Below, piece by piece: positions 54,792-64,000 of a DNA stretch of 64,000 nt. The first letter of the stretch is position 1, and every line of letters begins with the position of its first letter. This stretch comes from Alphaproteobacteria bacterium. Lineage in GTDB: Bacteria > Pseudomonadota > Alphaproteobacteria > Rhizobiales > Rhizobiaceae. The position numbers were made by a program, and so were the translations under genes. Under the pieces are notes generated by a model. It did not search any database and was not told where the DNA came from. It was given only the letters and a program-made list of their open reading frames with translations. The DNA lies in NCBI GenBank assembly GCA_024742485.1, contig JANSYK010000002.1:1302001-1366000 (forward strand), given 5' to 3'.

Positions 54792-56381
54792 TCAAAACAG
54801 ATCACCTTGGCCGCCACCATCCTTTTTTGCCGGTTTCGCCGCGCTCTTGCGTGGCTCCTTGACCGCACCGCTGCCGGCGGTCACCGCGTCAACCTTGCCA
54901 TCGGCAAATTCCAGCGATACCGCATCGCCCGATGTCAAAAGGGTGGCCCGGTCCACCACTTTGCCGCCCGCATTGCGAACCACCGCATAGCCGCGATTGA
55001 GAACGTTGCGATAGGACATGGAGTTGAGAACACGCGCAGCTTCCTGAACCTTTCGCCGTCGACGTTCCGTGTGCAACGCCGTGATTTCATCCGACCGCCT
55101 GGCAAGCACCGCCAACCGTTCCCGGCCCCGGCTGATCCGTTCGGAGGCGGGGCGCAATGTCAACCGCGCCACGACAGTGGAGAGCTGCGCCGACAGGCGG
55201 TCGCGCAGCCTTTCATTGTGGCGTTCGCTCTGCGCGGCGAGCTCAAGCACGCGCTGTCGCTTCTCCATCACCCGCCGCTGCAATGTGGCCGGTGCAAGCA
55301 GGGCTGCGCGTCGTTCGAAAATCTGTCTCTTGTTGGCCGTGTTGAGTTGCAAGGCCTTGCCGAGGCCGCCGGCCGCCTCGTCGAAACGGCGTCGCGGCAG
55401 TGCCAGCAGGGCATCGATCGAGGGCAGGGCGCGGGCCAGTGCCCGCAAACTCTGACGGTTGGTGTCCACAGATCGCGACGTTGCGCCCGAAAGGCGAGCG
55501 GCAAGTGCCGCCAGATTGGCCTCCAGTTCCGCCTTGACCGGAACGGCCATTTCCGCAGCGCCAGTGGGTGTTGGTGCCCGAACATCTGCGGCGTAATCCA
55601 GCAGCGTCCAGTCCGTTTCGTGGCCAACGGCTGAAATCAGCGGAATGTCGCTGTCGGCTGCCGCCCGCACCACCGCCTCGTCATTGAAACCCCACAGGTC
55701 CTCCAGGCTGCCGCCACCGCGCGCAACGATCAACACGTCCGGCCGCGCCAAAGGCCCACTGTCCGGACCAGCCATTGAAATGGCATTGAAGCCGTTGATC
55801 GCGGCGGCGACTTCATCACCGCTGGTTTCACCCTGTACCCGCACCGGCCAGACCATGACATGGACCGGAAACCGGTCACCAATTCGGTGCAGAATGTCGC
55901 GAATGACAGCCCCCGTCGGTGACGTAACGACGCCGATGACTCGCGGCATATGCGGCAACAATTGCTTTCGCGCATCGTCGAACAGGCCCTCGGCCGCCAG
56001 CTTCTTGCGCCGCTCTTCCAGCAGGGCCATCAGAGCGCCGGCACCGGCTGGTTCCAGCGACTCGATGACGATCTGGTATTTGGACGAGCCCGGATAGGTG
56101 GTGACCTTGCCGGTCGCGATCATCTCCATGCCTTCTTCCGGTTTGAATTTCAGCCGGGAGAAAACACCGCGCCAGATGACCGCTTCGATGCGAGCCCGGT
56201 CATCCTTCAGGGAAAAATAGGCGTGGCCGGAGGAATGCGGGCCGCGATAGCCGGAGATCTCGCCGCGGATGCGGACATGTCCGAATGCATCTTCAACGGT
56301 TCGCTTGATGGAACCCGAAATCTCGCTGACGGAATATTCCGTCATATTGCTGGCCGAATCGGCTTTGGATGATGGTGTCAT
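54792..56381 (-). CDS. xseA: Exodeoxyribonuclease VII large subunit
   Basis: A 529-residue subunit of the nuclease that trims single-stranded DNA. The N-terminal OB fold is [50 protein letters not shown]. The catalytic domain has [17 protein letters not shown]-like and [24 protein letters not shown] segments and [26 protein letters not shown] long coiled-coil follows, and a basic C-terminal tail ends GGGQGDLF. The small subunit xseB is not adjacent, as is common in this group. Confidence 0.96.
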   Translation of the reverse strand: MTPSSKADSASNMTEYSVSEISGSIKRTVEDAFGHVRIRGEISGYRGPHSSGHAYFSLKDDRARIEAVIWRGVFSRLKFKPEEGMEMIATGKVTTYPGSSKYQIVIESLEPAGAGALMALLEERRKKLAAEGLFDDARKQLLPHMPRVIGVVTSPTGAVIRDILHRIGDRFPVHVMVWPVRVQGETSGDEVAAAINGFNAISMAGPDSGPLARPDVLIVARGGGSLEDLWGFNDEAVVRAAADSDIPLISAVGHETDWTLLDYAADVRAPTPTGAAEMAVPVKAELEANLAALAARLSGATSRSVDTNRQSLRALARALPSIDALLALPRRRFDEAAGGLGKALQLNTANKRQIFERRAALLAPATLQRRVMEKRQRVLELAAQSERHNERLRDRLSAQLSTVVARLTLRPASERISRGRERLAVLARRSDEITALHTERRRRKVQEAARVLNSMSYRNVLNRGYAVVRNAGGKVVDRATLLTSGDAVSLEFADGKVDAVTAGSGAVKEPRKSAAKPAKKDGGGQGDLF

Positions 56382-56462
56382 TTGCCTATTGCGCCCGGTT
56401 CGAGCCTTGGGGTCAAGCACCGTTGGACAGATATCGAAAAACCCCGATGGGCCTGACTGCGG

Positions 56463-57413
56463 TTACCAACTGGGAAACGTCAGGCCGTTTGGTGCGCGGC
56501 TGAGTCCGGTTCGGTTGGGCAGATGGCCATCCGACGCATCATCGGCGCCGGCGGGTGCCAGATTGTCCAGACTTGCGGCGATGTGATCGGTGAGAGCGTC
56601 CATCAACACCGTTGGAACCCCCTGCCTGCGGATCATGCCGATTTCAGCCGGTGGCAAATCGGGAAATCCCTCATTCGGTGTGAGAATGCGCATACCCGGA
56701 CGCAGCGCCGATTCCGGCAAAAGCGATACTGCGAGACCGGAAAGCACCGCTGACGCCACGACCGTCGATGACCGGCTGGTAAACAACACCGAATAGTCGC
56801 GTCCGACGGAGTCGAGCGCCGCACATCCCAGTTGCCGCCAATCGCAACTTTGCCGGCCGACGGCCAATGGCACCGGTGTGTCGCTGTGGACCGAATGCGC
56901 CATCGACGTGACCCAAAAAAGCGGTTCGGAACGCAACAGCAGGGCGTGGCGGACCTTCGGGTTGTGGGTGACCAGCGCAATGTCCAATTCGTTGCGGGAC
57001 AGTTTGTCGACGAGGTCGCGAGAGGGTTCGCAAGTGATGCTCAATTCGACATTGGGATTGGTCTTGGCAAACCGGGCAATGATGTCGGGCATGTAGCGGT
57101 CGGCATAGTCGTCGGGCGTGCCAAGCCGGATTGTGCCCGCCAGGGCCTCCTCATCAAAGGCAGCCAGGGTCTCGTTGTTGAGCCGCACCAGGCGGCGCGC
57201 ATAGGCCAGCAGCCGTTCGCCGTCGGCGGTCAGGCGATTGATTCGACCATCCTTGCGAAACAGGTTCCTGTTGATGCGCTCCTCCAGTCGCCGCATTTGC
57301 ATGGAGACGGCCGACTGGGTCTTGTTCACCTCATCGGCCGCCCGGGTGAAGCTGCCGCTGTCGATGATCGCGATAAAGGTTTTGAGTTGGTCGATATCGA
57401 GAGGAGCGGCCAT
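56463..57413 (-). CDS. LysR family transcriptional regulator
   Basis: About 316 residues. LDIDQLKTFIAIIDSGSFTRAADEVNKTQSAVSMQMRRLEERINRNLF is the helix-turn-helix, and the two-lobed effector domain follows. The effector is unknown, and no metabolic gene is adjacent. ATG 57413 with GGACAG upstream is preferred over TTG/ATG at 57428/57425. A near-palindrome 20 bp upstream of the start is a probable autoregulatory site. Confidence 0.88.
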   Translation of the reverse strand: MAAPLDIDQLKTFIAIIDSGSFTRAADEVNKTQSAVSMQMRRLEERINRNLFRKDGRINRLTADGERLLAYARRLVRLNNETLAAFDEEALAGTIRLGTPDDYADRYMPDIIARFAKTNPNVELSITCEPSRDLVDKLSRNELDIALVTHNPKVRHALLLRSEPLFWVTSMAHSVHSDTPVPLAVGRQSCDWRQLGCAALDSVGRDYSVLFTSRSSTVVASAVLSGLAVSLLPESALRPGMRILTPNEGFPDLPPAEIGMIRRQGVPTVLMDALTDHIAASLDNLAPAGADDASDGHLPNRTGLSRAPNGLTFPSW

Positions 57414-57432
57414 GATTCTGTCCATCAAAAAA

Positions 57433-57448
57433 AATGATACTTATCATT
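57433..57448 (-). promoter_or_regulatory. Palindrome upstream of LysR gene
   Basis: AATGATA-CT-TATCATT has perfect 7-bp arms. It contains the T-N11-A core expected for LysR binding, although Fur-like proteins bind similar AT-rich sequences. It probably controls the LysR gene and perhaps the divergent DUF1127 gene. Confidence 0.5.
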
Positions 57449-57621
57449 AAAAACATTCACTGGATAAATAAGTCAATGTTTGAAAGGATCGCCTTCCGGA
57501 TGGGACGGCGTTGTTGCCGTCACGGCATCCGGACCGACAGGCTGTGCCCGACCGCGGAAACGTCCGCTCCAAACGCACGCTGTTACCCATTTGATTATCA
57601 CGACTGGAAAGGAGACATGAC

Positions 57622-57891
57622 ATGACCGTTTTTGCGCGAAATCACCCTGTTGGTGCCGTTGCGTATGGCATGCGAGATCTTTTCCGGTCGGTCGTCGCAA
57701 TCCTGACAAAACGCCGCAGCAACCGCCGCAACGTTGCAAACCTGCGTGAACTCTCGGACTTCCAGCTGGCAGACATCGGTCTGATCCCGAGGGACCCTGC
57801 TCGTTCGTCGCGCGGCAGATTGGATGACGATCATTCCCGGGAACTGGCGCGCACGGCCCTCATCAGCCGGACCTTCACCGGTATCTGCTGA
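57622..57891 (+). CDS. DUF1127 domain protein
   Basis: An 89-residue basic protein. The C-terminal half carries the DUF1127 pattern (NRRNVANLRELSDFQLADIGLIPRD), in which small arginine-rich proteins of alphaproteobacteria have been linked to RNA binding and to phosphate or nitrogen adaptation. AAGGAG lies 9 bases before the ATG; an overlapping ATG at 57615 is stopped after two codons. The gene is followed by a terminator. Confidence 0.88.
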   Translation: MTVFARNHPVGAVAYGMRDLFRSVVAILTKRRSNRRNVANLRELSDFQLADIGLIPRDPARSSRGRLDDDHSRELARTALISRTFTGIC

Positions 57892-57959
57892 TGAGAATTC
57901 GACCGGTGCGTTGACCGGCTTTCACTCCCCAGCGGGCTCTGACCGAAGCCCGCCCTCTG

Positions 57960-57993
57960 CCCGGCGCCTGCAACAGCAGACGTCGGGTTTTTT
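57960..57993 (+). terminator. Rho-independent terminator after DUF1127 gene
   Basis: CCCGGCG/CGTCGGG form a 7-bp stem (one G:U pair) with a 14-nt loop, followed by six T. A second GC-rich hairpin GCGGGCT/AGCCCGC (57932-57953) lies just before it. Confidence 0.65.
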
Positions 57994-58007
57994 GACCTGG
58001 GGGCCGC

Positions 58008-58778
58008 TCATTTTTCCATGCCACGTTCGGCGACGGCCTTTCGCATATCGATCAGATGCTGCTCGTTGTTGGTCAGCATCAGCCGCATGGCGGCGCGGGC
58101 GGCATCCGGATCACGTCTGTTTATGGCTTCCGCAACCTGTCTGTGCTCCTCCAGGAATTCGATGATGTGGTAATCGGCCTTGATCGCCAATGCGAAATTT
58201 GCCCGGAGCACCACGACGACCGTACGCAATATCGCAGTGAGAAACTTGTTATGGGCGGCGGCAAACAGGCGTCGATGGAAGAGAATATCGGCTTCCACCG
58301 CCTGCTCGGGAATGTCGCGGTTCTTCTCCATCTCCTCAAAGGCTTCGAACAGCCGCAAGATCTCGGTTGTCGACGCGGTCTGCGCGGCAATCGCTGCCAC
58401 TTCCGGCTCCACGATCAGCCGTAGCGTGCTCAATTCATCGATCAGGTCATCTCTCAGATCGTCGGAGTCCATCGCCCATCCGATGACGCGTTGATCGAGA
58501 TAATTCCATTGATCGACCGGTTGCACCTTGGTGCCGGAACCCTGGGCAATGCGAAGAAGTCCAACCGAGGTGAGAATTTTTGTTGCTTCGCGCACGACGT
58601 TTCGGCCGACACCGATGGCGCGGGCGATTTCGACCTCCGGTGGCAGCGACTCGTTTGGGGCATAGGTGCCGTTGATGATGTCGCGACCGAGCACATCGAT
58701 GGTCTGTTCGACAAGCGACGGGCTGCGCGTCTGGCCAGAGGATTGCTGGTTTTTTTTCAAAGGCCGATTCACGGTCAC
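58008..58778 (-). CDS. GntR family regulator, FCD (FadR) subclass
   Basis: A 256-residue regulator. The N-terminal wHTH is IINGTYAPNESLPPEVEIARAIGVGRNVVREATKILTSVGLL. The FCD ligand domain follows, with metal-type Asp/His in EADILFHRRLFAAAHN and a later His. It overlaps the GMC gene by four bases (ATGA) and closes the ATPase-GMC-GntR operon. It is the likely binder of the repeated ACATCC sites in the divergent promoter region. Confidence 0.88.
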   Translation of the reverse strand: MTVNRPLKKNQQSSGQTRSPSLVEQTIDVLGRDIINGTYAPNESLPPEVEIARAIGVGRNVVREATKILTSVGLLRIAQGSGTKVQPVDQWNYLDQRVIGWAMDSDDLRDDLIDELSTLRLIVEPEVAAIAAQTASTTEILRLFEAFEEMEKNRDIPEQAVEADILFHRRLFAAAHNKFLTAILRTVVVVLRANFALAIKADYHIIEFLEEHRQVAEAINRRDPDAARAAMRLMLTNNEQHLIDMRKAVAERGMEK

Positions 58779-60400
58779 AGGCTCGCAAGTTCTGCTGGTT
58801 GTCCAGCGCTGTCTCGAATGATGGACACTGCCCGGTCGGCAACGGCCATTGCCGGAGCATTAGTGTTTCCGGACGGTAACAATGGCATCACCGAACAATC
58901 AATAACACGCAAGGAGTCGATGCCGCGAACCCGCAGTTCCTTGTTGACAACCGTCATCGGGTCGTCATCCCTTCCCATACGCGCCGTACCGACAGGGTGA
59001 TAGTTGGTTTTGACCATTTTGCTGCTGTATTGGTGTAGGTCCTCGTCTCGCGTGACCTCGGCACCGGGCAGCATTTCCCCTGATATCAGCGATGCAGCCG
59101 GCTCCGTTGCAAGAACCTGCCGCGCAAATGCCAGCGCCTTGATTGTCAGACGCAGATCGTCCTCATGGCCGAAGAACCGGCAGTCCACCAGCGGCTTGTC
59201 TTCCGGGTCGGCCGACCGTAACCGTACTGTGCCCCGTGCCTTCGGACGCAAAAGGCAAGAGGTCAGTGTGACGCCATGGGTAGGGCTATAGCCGGAAATG
59301 TCACGATCCAGATAGATGATCGGAGCGCAGTAGAGTTGGATGGTCGGCCGGTCGCCGCCGTCTGGATCATAAAATGCGCAGGCCTCCACGCCGGTCGTGG
59401 TCACAGGGCCGGACCGGAAGGCCAGATATTGCAGTCCGTTGCGGATCATGCGCCAGCCCCGATCCTCACCGTAGTAGCCGGCTGGGCGGTTGATCGTCGA
59501 AATGACCGGCACTTCGTGATGATCCTGGAGGTTTTCACCGACGCCGGGCAGATCTGAGACGCAATCAATTCCGTGATCCCGCAAATGGTCTGCGGCACCG
59601 ATACCGGATAGCATCAGCAGTTTGGCGGTGTTGTAGGTTCCGGTTGCGACCAGGACTTCGCCATCGGTCCTCGCGGTCACCATCTGGCCGTCCTTTCGGT
59701 ATTCGACACCGACCGCCGTTCCGTTTTCGACAAGAATGCGGGTCACCAGCGCACCGGTCACGATATCGAGATTTTCATGGTCTTGCACCTGAGACAGAAA
59801 TGCCCTGACTGCGTCGCAGCGTTCGTGGTGTCCAATCGTGTGCTGCATCAAGCCGACGCCGGCCTGTTGGGCGCCGTTGAAATCGGGATTGTAGGCGATC
59901 CCCTGACCCTGTGCGGCCAGAACGAACGCGTCGGTCATTTCAGCGGTGTATCCCGGGTCGGAAACCCAGAGGCTTCCGGATACGCCGTGAAATTCATTGT
60001 TGTATTTCGCGTTGCGCTCCATCGATCTGAAATGCGGCAGGAGATCTGCATAGGACCAGCCGGATTGCCCACCCAGAAATGCGTCCCATGCATCATAGTC
60101 CTGGGCCTGGCCACGCATATAGACCATCGCATTGATGGCACTTCCACCGCCCAGCGCGCGACCCTGGGGAATGATCGGTGCACGCCCGTCCAGCTGTGGC
60201 TGCGGCACCGTCTGGTGCATTTCCAGATAATCTTCGCGGGCCAGATATTTCATGTATCCGGCCGGCATCTTGATAATCCGTGCGGTCCGCGCCGGACCCC
60301 GCTCGATCAGAAGAACCCTGGCGCCGTGGTCACGGACCAGCCGGGTTGCCGCGACGCAGGCCGCCGATCCGCCGCCTGCAATGATATAGTCATATGCCAC
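58775..60400 (-). CDS. GMC family oxidoreductase (choline dehydrogenase-like)
   Basis: A 541-residue FAD enzyme. The ADP-binding fold is YDYIIAGGGSAACVAATRLVRDHGARVLLIERG (GGGSAA in place of the common GGGSAG), followed by GRALGGGSAINAMVYMRG (GMC signature 1) and GVGENLQDHHEVP. The catalytic His region is YHPVGTARMG, with the partner NAPAMAVADRA. It oxidises an alcohol, probably the polyol or sugar alcohol brought in by the neighbouring ABC system. It begins 15 bp after the ATPase stop. Confidence 0.9.
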   Translation of the reverse strand: MAYDYIIAGGGSAACVAATRLVRDHGARVLLIERGPARTARIIKMPAGYMKYLAREDYLEMHQTVPQPQLDGRAPIIPQGRALGGGSAINAMVYMRGQAQDYDAWDAFLGGQSGWSYADLLPHFRSMERNAKYNNEFHGVSGSLWVSDPGYTAEMTDAFVLAAQGQGIAYNPDFNGAQQAGVGLMQHTIGHHERCDAVRAFLSQVQDHENLDIVTGALVTRILVENGTAVGVEYRKDGQMVTARTDGEVLVATGTYNTAKLLMLSGIGAADHLRDHGIDCVSDLPGVGENLQDHHEVPVISTINRPAGYYGEDRGWRMIRNGLQYLAFRSGPVTTTGVEACAFYDPDGGDRPTIQLYCAPIIYLDRDISGYSPTHGVTLTSCLLRPKARGTVRLRSADPEDKPLVDCRFFGHEDDLRLTIKALAFARQVLATEPAASLISGEMLPGAEVTRDEDLHQYSSKMVKTNYHPVGTARMGRDDDPMTVVNKELRVRGIDSLRVIDCSVMPLLPSGNTNAPAMAVADRAVSIIRDSAGQPAELASL

Positions 60401-60415
60401 TGGCCACCTCCCGGT

Positions 60416-61471
60416 TCATGCTCGGCGCCGTTTTTCGCTGTCGGCATCGAAGAAGAAGATACCTGCTCTGTCGATCGTGAGACCGATGTGGTCATTGAAT
60501 TTGGGCCGGATATCCGGGTTCCCCATCGCCGTCACCATGGCGTTACCCACCTGAACCACGACGAGCAGTCCGGACCCGGTATATTCGACGGCAAAAACCG
60601 TTCCGGTAATATCGGCCCCTTCAGCTGGAGCAATGGAAACATGTTCCGGGCGCACGCCCAGGATGACGTCACCGGAAATCGCCTCTTGGAGCTTTGAGAT
60701 CTTCGCGTCCGCATTCTCAAAAATTCCGCCGGACAGCGTGCCCCGGATGCAATTCATGGGAGGTGATCCGATGAAGGTCGCAACGAACAGTGTTTCTGGG
60801 TCACCATAGATTTCTTCAGGTGTCCCGATCTGCGCCACTTCGCCCTTGTTCATGACGACGACCCGCGTTGCCAGGGTCATCGCCTCGATCTGATCATGCG
60901 TGACATAGACTGTGGTGGTTTCAAGTTCGTGGTGCAGATGTTTGAGCTCGGCGCGCATGGATACCCGCAGGATGGCATCGAGGTTCGACAGAGGCTCATC
61001 CATCAAGAACAGATTTGGCGTCCGCACGATGGCTCGAGCCAGGGCAACACGCTGCCGTTGCCCTCCGGACAATTCACGAGGCCGACGTTCGAGGTAATCC
61101 TCCAGGTGCACCTTGCGCGCCGCATCGGCGATCCGGTTGCTCCGTTCGGGTTCGCCGACCTTTCTGAGCCGCAGGGGGTAGCCGATATTCTCCCGCACAT
61201 TGAGATGGGGGTACAAACCATAGTTCTGGAAGACCATCGAAATATCCCGATCGCGGGCAGGGCGGTCATTGACCTGCACGCCGTCGATCAGGATTTCACC
61301 CGATGTCACTGGCTCCAGACCGGCTATCATCCGCATCGTGGTTGTTTTTCCACAGCCGGATGGTCCCAGAAGCACAAGAAACTCACGATCTCTGATCGTC
61401 AGCGTCAAATCCCGAACCGCCGTCAGGGATCCCCAACGCTTTTCCACCTGGCGCAATTCAACTTCAGCCAA
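60416..61471 (-). CDS. CUT1 ABC transporter ATP-binding protein (UgpC/MalK-like)
   Basis: About 351 residues with a full MalK-type layout: Walker A LLGPSGCGKTT, Q-loop VFQNYGLYPHL, signature LSGGQRQRVALARAI, Walker B LFLMDEPLSNLD, H-loop VTHDQ, and a C-terminal OB-like regulatory domain (VILGVRPEHVSI). Two TTG starts exist; TTG 61471 sits 9 bases after GGGAGG, while TTG 61480 touches it, so the shorter form is chosen. It is divergent from the binding protein and permease genes it serves. Confidence 0.92.
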   Translation of the reverse strand: MAEVELRQVEKRWGSLTAVRDLTLTIRDREFLVLLGPSGCGKTTTMRMIAGLEPVTSGEILIDGVQVNDRPARDRDISMVFQNYGLYPHLNVRENIGYPLRLRKVGEPERSNRIADAARKVHLEDYLERRPRELSGGQRQRVALARAIVRTPNLFLMDEPLSNLDAILRVSMRAELKHLHHELETTTVYVTHDQIEAMTLATRVVVMNKGEVAQIGTPEEIYGDPETLFVATFIGSPPMNCIRGTLSGGIFENADAKISKLQEAISGDVILGVRPEHVSIAPAEGADITGTVFAVEYTGSGLLVVVQVGNAMVTAMGNPDIRPKFNDHIGLTIDRAGIFFFDADSEKRRRA

Positions 61472-61564
61472 TGGCCGCAACCTCCCAGTCAGTCCGTCTT
61501 TCAGGCGGGTGGTCCACCTCGCGGGGCGCTGCGATTCTCATTCATCGCGCTCGCTTTCAACGGA

Positions 61565-61646
61565 ACATCCCACAAATTTTCGATAACATCCAATGTTTCA
61601 CTTGACTGCAAATGTCAAGACATCCTATTAATAATTCGAAACATCC
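61565..61646. promoter_or_regulatory. Four ACATCC sites in two pairs, divergent control region
   Basis: ACATCC begins at 61565, 61586, 61620 and 61641: two pairs, each with a 21-bp step (two helical turns), and similar 15-bp spacers ending TTCGATA or TTCGAA. Between the pairs lies TTGAC/GTCAA (61602-61606, 61614-61618). The region separates the ATPase-GMC-GntR operon from the binding protein-permease operon, and the GntR protein is the natural candidate binder. The remainder of 61472-61814 shows only the AGGAGGA ribosome site of the next gene. Confidence 0.65.
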
Positions 61647-61814
61647 TACCAATCTGGGTTGCCTGCAAGTGGGCGGACCCGAGAGCGGCAGGGATGTTGA
61701 ACTTTGTTGCCCGGATTTGATGTCCGGCTGTGACGGAGGTCAGGCGGTTCGAAGAGATCAGCGAACGACGCCGTGGGGGATACGCCGCCGGTCCGCTCAC
61801 GTCAGGAGGAGATC

Positions 61815-63203
61815 ATGACCAAATCACCCAACTGGCCGCAGGGCGGCTTCCACCTTCCAATGTCACGGCGGCGACTGCTGCAGGCGGGTACGGTTCTGGC
61901 AGGAGCCGGAGTACTGTCATCGGCGGCCAGCCCGCTTTGGGCTGCAACTTTCGAAGAAGTTGGCGATCAGTGGACGTCCGCAGATATCGATTGGAAATCG
62001 CAATCCGGCAAAACGATCGTGCTCAATGCGGTTCAGCACCCCTGGACGGATGCCATCACGCCATTGATCCCGCTCTTCACCGAACTCACCGGTATTACCG
62101 TTGATGTTCAGACACAGTCGGAAACCGAGTACACTGCAGAACTGCCCGTCAAGCTTGGTGCCAAGAGTGCGTCCCCGGACGTTTACATGGTTTGGGCCAT
62201 CGGTCAGGCGATCACGGCCGGATGGCTTGAGAATCTGGATGGGTACTACGCCAACAGCGAATTGAGCGATGCGTCCTGGTGGGATGGCGATGATCTTTTC
62301 CCCTCCGCCCGTTCGTTCCAGAAATGGTCGGATGGCGTTCGCTACCTGATGCCGATTACCGCCGAATCGCAGGTCATGTTCATGAACCAGACCATGCTTG
62401 ACTCAAAGGGATTGTCTGCCCCGTCCACGATGGAAGAACTGATGGAAACCGCGGTGGCACTGAAGTCCGACGATGTTGCCGGAATTGCCATGCGGGCCAA
62501 ATCAAGCGGCGACAGCACCTGGCCGGCCGGTGGTTTCATCTTCTCCTATGGTGGAGCGATCATCGATCTCGATGGCAAGAATGTCATCAATTCGCCGGAA
62601 GCCGTCGCCGCGATCGAAATGTATGGCGGCCTGCTCAACAAAGCAGGCCCCGTGGGCATCAGCAGCTATCAATGGGTTGAGTGCCTCAATGACTACATGG
62701 CCGAAGCCATTGCAATGGGCTGCGACTCATCCAATTTCGCCACGGACATCGCCAACCCTGACAAGAGCCAGGCCGCCGGTCATACAACCTATGGAACGAT
62801 CCCCAAAGCCGGGAGCAATCCGATCAAGCCGAATATGTGGCACTGGACGGCAGGCATCAATTCGAACTCGGCCAACAAGGAAGCCGCCTGGCTGTTTCTG
62901 CAATGGGCTGTTTCGAAACCAACCTGCCTCCTGTCTTCGGCCGCCGGTCTGGCGACGCCAAGGGCATCGGCCTGGGCGTCAGACGGGTTCCAGAAACGGT
63001 TCGGCAAGCAGGCCGCGGACACGGCACTCGCCAGCCTCAAGGCAGGAGACGGTGATCTCTTCAAGGCGACATGGTTCCATCCGAAGGGGCCACAGATCCT
63101 CGATGCCTTCGGTATTGCCGTCAATCAGGTGGCGACCGGCGCAATGGACGCCAAATCCGCCATGGATGCCGCTGCGGCGAAAATCGACGCGGATCTCGGT
63201 TGA
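61815..63203 (+). CDS. CUT1 periplasmic sugar-binding protein, Tat-exported
   Basis: A 462-residue precursor of solute-binding family 1. The signal MSRRRLLQAGTVLAGAGVLSSAASPLWA contains a twin-arginine motif (SRRRLL), so it is probably exported folded. The mature fold shows IPLFTELTGITVDVQ and a WPAGGFIFSYGGAIIDLDGKNV hinge. The optimal AGGAGGA precedes ATG 61815. It works with the permease that follows and the divergently encoded ATPase. Confidence 0.92.
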   Translation: MTKSPNWPQGGFHLPMSRRRLLQAGTVLAGAGVLSSAASPLWAATFEEVGDQWTSADIDWKSQSGKTIVLNAVQHPWTDAITPLIPLFTELTGITVDVQTQSETEYTAELPVKLGAKSASPDVYMVWAIGQAITAGWLENLDGYYANSELSDASWWDGDDLFPSARSFQKWSDGVRYLMPITAESQVMFMNQTMLDSKGLSAPSTMEELMETAVALKSDDVAGIAMRAKSSGDSTWPAGGFIFSYGGAIIDLDGKNVINSPEAVAAIEMYGGLLNKAGPVGISSYQWVECLNDYMAEAIAMGCDSSNFATDIANPDKSQAAGHTTYGTIPKAGSNPIKPNMWHWTAGINSNSANKEAAWLFLQWAVSKPTCLLSSAAGLATPRASAWASDGFQKRFGKQAADTALASLKAGDGDLFKATWFHPKGPQILDAFGIAVNQVATGAMDAKSAMDAAAAKIDADLG

Positions 63204-63239
63204 TCTGCTCGACGGGCATCATTTGATGCTCCTCCCATG

Positions 63240-63265
63240 CCCTCTCCGACGAATGCCGGAGGGGG
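63240..63265 (+). terminator. Hairpin between binding protein and permease
   Basis: CCCTCTCCG/CGGAGGGGG pair over nine positions (one G:T) with an 8-nt loop. There is no T-run. As in the CUT2 operon at 6887-6908, it probably limits read-through or stabilises the binding-protein mRNA. Confidence 0.6.
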
Positions 63266-63326
63266 TATGCGCCCCGATAATCTGCTACACCGGACCCACA
63301 CTCTCTGAATCGGTAACGACTGACTC

Positions 63327-64000
63327 ATGATTTCACCCGCCGCTCGCGACCGCCGCCGATTTGTTCTGTTGATGCTGGCTCCCGCCACCGTGTTGCTGAT
63401 CGGCCTGACGCTTGTGCCGTTCATCGTGAGTGTTCTGTTTTCCCTGTCCAATTTTTCCCTGATCACGCCGGACGACTTCGCATTCAGCTGGTTTGAAAAC
63501 TACGGCAAAATGTTTGACAGCCCGGAGTTCTGGAATGCGTTGCGGATTACGGTGATCTTCACGATCGCCGCCGTCGCGGTTGAACTGGTGCTCGGTGTCG
63601 GGATTGCCGCGCTTCTGCATTTCGAAACCCGGGCGGTTCCGTTTTTGCGGCTGGTCTATCTGTTGCCATTGGCCATCACTCCGGTCGCAGCCGTCTTTAC
63701 CTTCCGCATCATGCTCAATCCCAGCCTTGGCATATTCAATTACATGCTCAAGCAAGTGGGACTGCCACCGCAGGACTGGCTGGGAACGCCGGGGATGGCG
63801 CTGGCCACGCTGGTGGTCGTCGACGCCTGGCAGTGGACACCCTTTATCATGCTGATTGCTGCCGGTGGACTGGCTGCGATGGATGAAGAACCGCTTGAGG
63901 CGGCGCAGATGGACGGCGCCGGGCCGATCACCAGTTTCTTCCATCATTCGTTGCCAATGCTGTTCCCATATCTCGCGGTGGCTGTCGTCTTTCGCAGCAT
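63327..64000 (+). CDS. CUT1 ABC transporter permease (MalF-like), N-terminal part
   Basis: The frame is open to the window end; 224 residues are visible. Several helices (LLMLAPATVLLIGLTLVPFIVSVLFSL; FTIAAVAVELVLGVGIAALLHF) and the EAA-type loop EEPLEAAQMDGAGPITSFFHHSLP that contacts the ATPase are present. A second permease gene is expected just beyond the window. Confidence 0.9.
   Translation, partial: MISPAARDRRRFVLLMLAPATVLLIGLTLVPFIVSVLFSLSNFSLITPDDFAFSWFENYGKMFDSPEFWNALRITVIFTIAAVAVELVLGVGIAALLHFETRAVPFLRLVYLLPLAITPVAAVFTFRIMLNPSLGIFNYMLKQVGLPPQDWLGTPGMALATLVVVDAWQWTPFIMLIAAGGLAAMDEEPLEAAQMDGAGPITSFFHHSLPMLFPYLAVAVVFRS

Overview
The window reads as ordinary chromosome of an alphaproteobacterium of the order Hyphomicrobiales (Rhizobiales). 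Supporting marks are an lpiA/acvB-type lysyl-phosphatidylglycerol pair, a PdhS/CbrA-like cell-cycle kinase beside a CtrA-type box, an Irr-type iron box, a phasin gene with a PhaR-like operator, a DUF1127 protein, and a tRNA-His that lacks an encoded G-1 and has G1:U72 and A73. I see no phage, insertion sequence, CRISPR array or plasmid functions. Genus cannot be fixed from the sequence alone.

Layout. 1-3.2 kb: end of a class III aminotransferase gene, then a TetR regulator divergent from a membrane-anchored carotene-desaturase-like flavoprotein, with two operators between them. 3.3-10 kb: a six-gene operon (ROK regulator, M20 hydrolase, ribose-type binding protein, permease, YhfX-like PLP enzyme, ABC ATPase) that looks like an uncharacterised uptake-and-catabolism system. 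10-14.3 kb: the Entner-Doudoroff operon zwf-pgl-edd, with a palindromic repeat in each gene junction. 14.5-18.5 kb: ArsR-SRPBCC-DUF1761, a DJ-1/PfpI protein, a cupin, and a MerR regulator divergent from a zinc-ribbon/HEAT-like pair. 18.5-28.5 kb: katG/oxyR, a glutamine-synthetase-like gene, a BaiN-like flavoprotein, a truncated cyclase, aceA and its likely regulator.

28.5-32.7 kb: a polar amino-acid-type ABC operon carrying a C45 acyl-amide hydrolase and an RpiR regulator, with twin palindromes upstream. 32.9-38.8 kb: AsmA-SDR-DUF2269 and acetoacetate-CoA ligase. 39-45 kb: a two-part iron(III) permease with an Irr box, the large PAS histidine kinase, and a phasin. 45.4-49 kb: tRNA-His, mprF/lpiA and acvB/atvA. 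49-58 kb: housekeeping and redox genes (ndh, Old Yellow Enzyme, quinone reductase, xseA, LysR, DUF1127). 58-64 kb: a sugar-type (CUT1) ABC system with a GMC oxidoreductase and a GntR regulator, running off the right edge.

Two themes stand out. First, a roughly 93-103 bp two-hairpin repeat family occurs five times plus one fragment, has TAG-containing inverted termini, and supplies the stop codon of four flanking genes. Second, two separate ABC operons each pair a transporter with an amide-type hydrolase and their own regulator, with clear operator candidates, suggesting dedicated scavenging of acylated or conjugated small molecules whose identity the sequence does not reveal.
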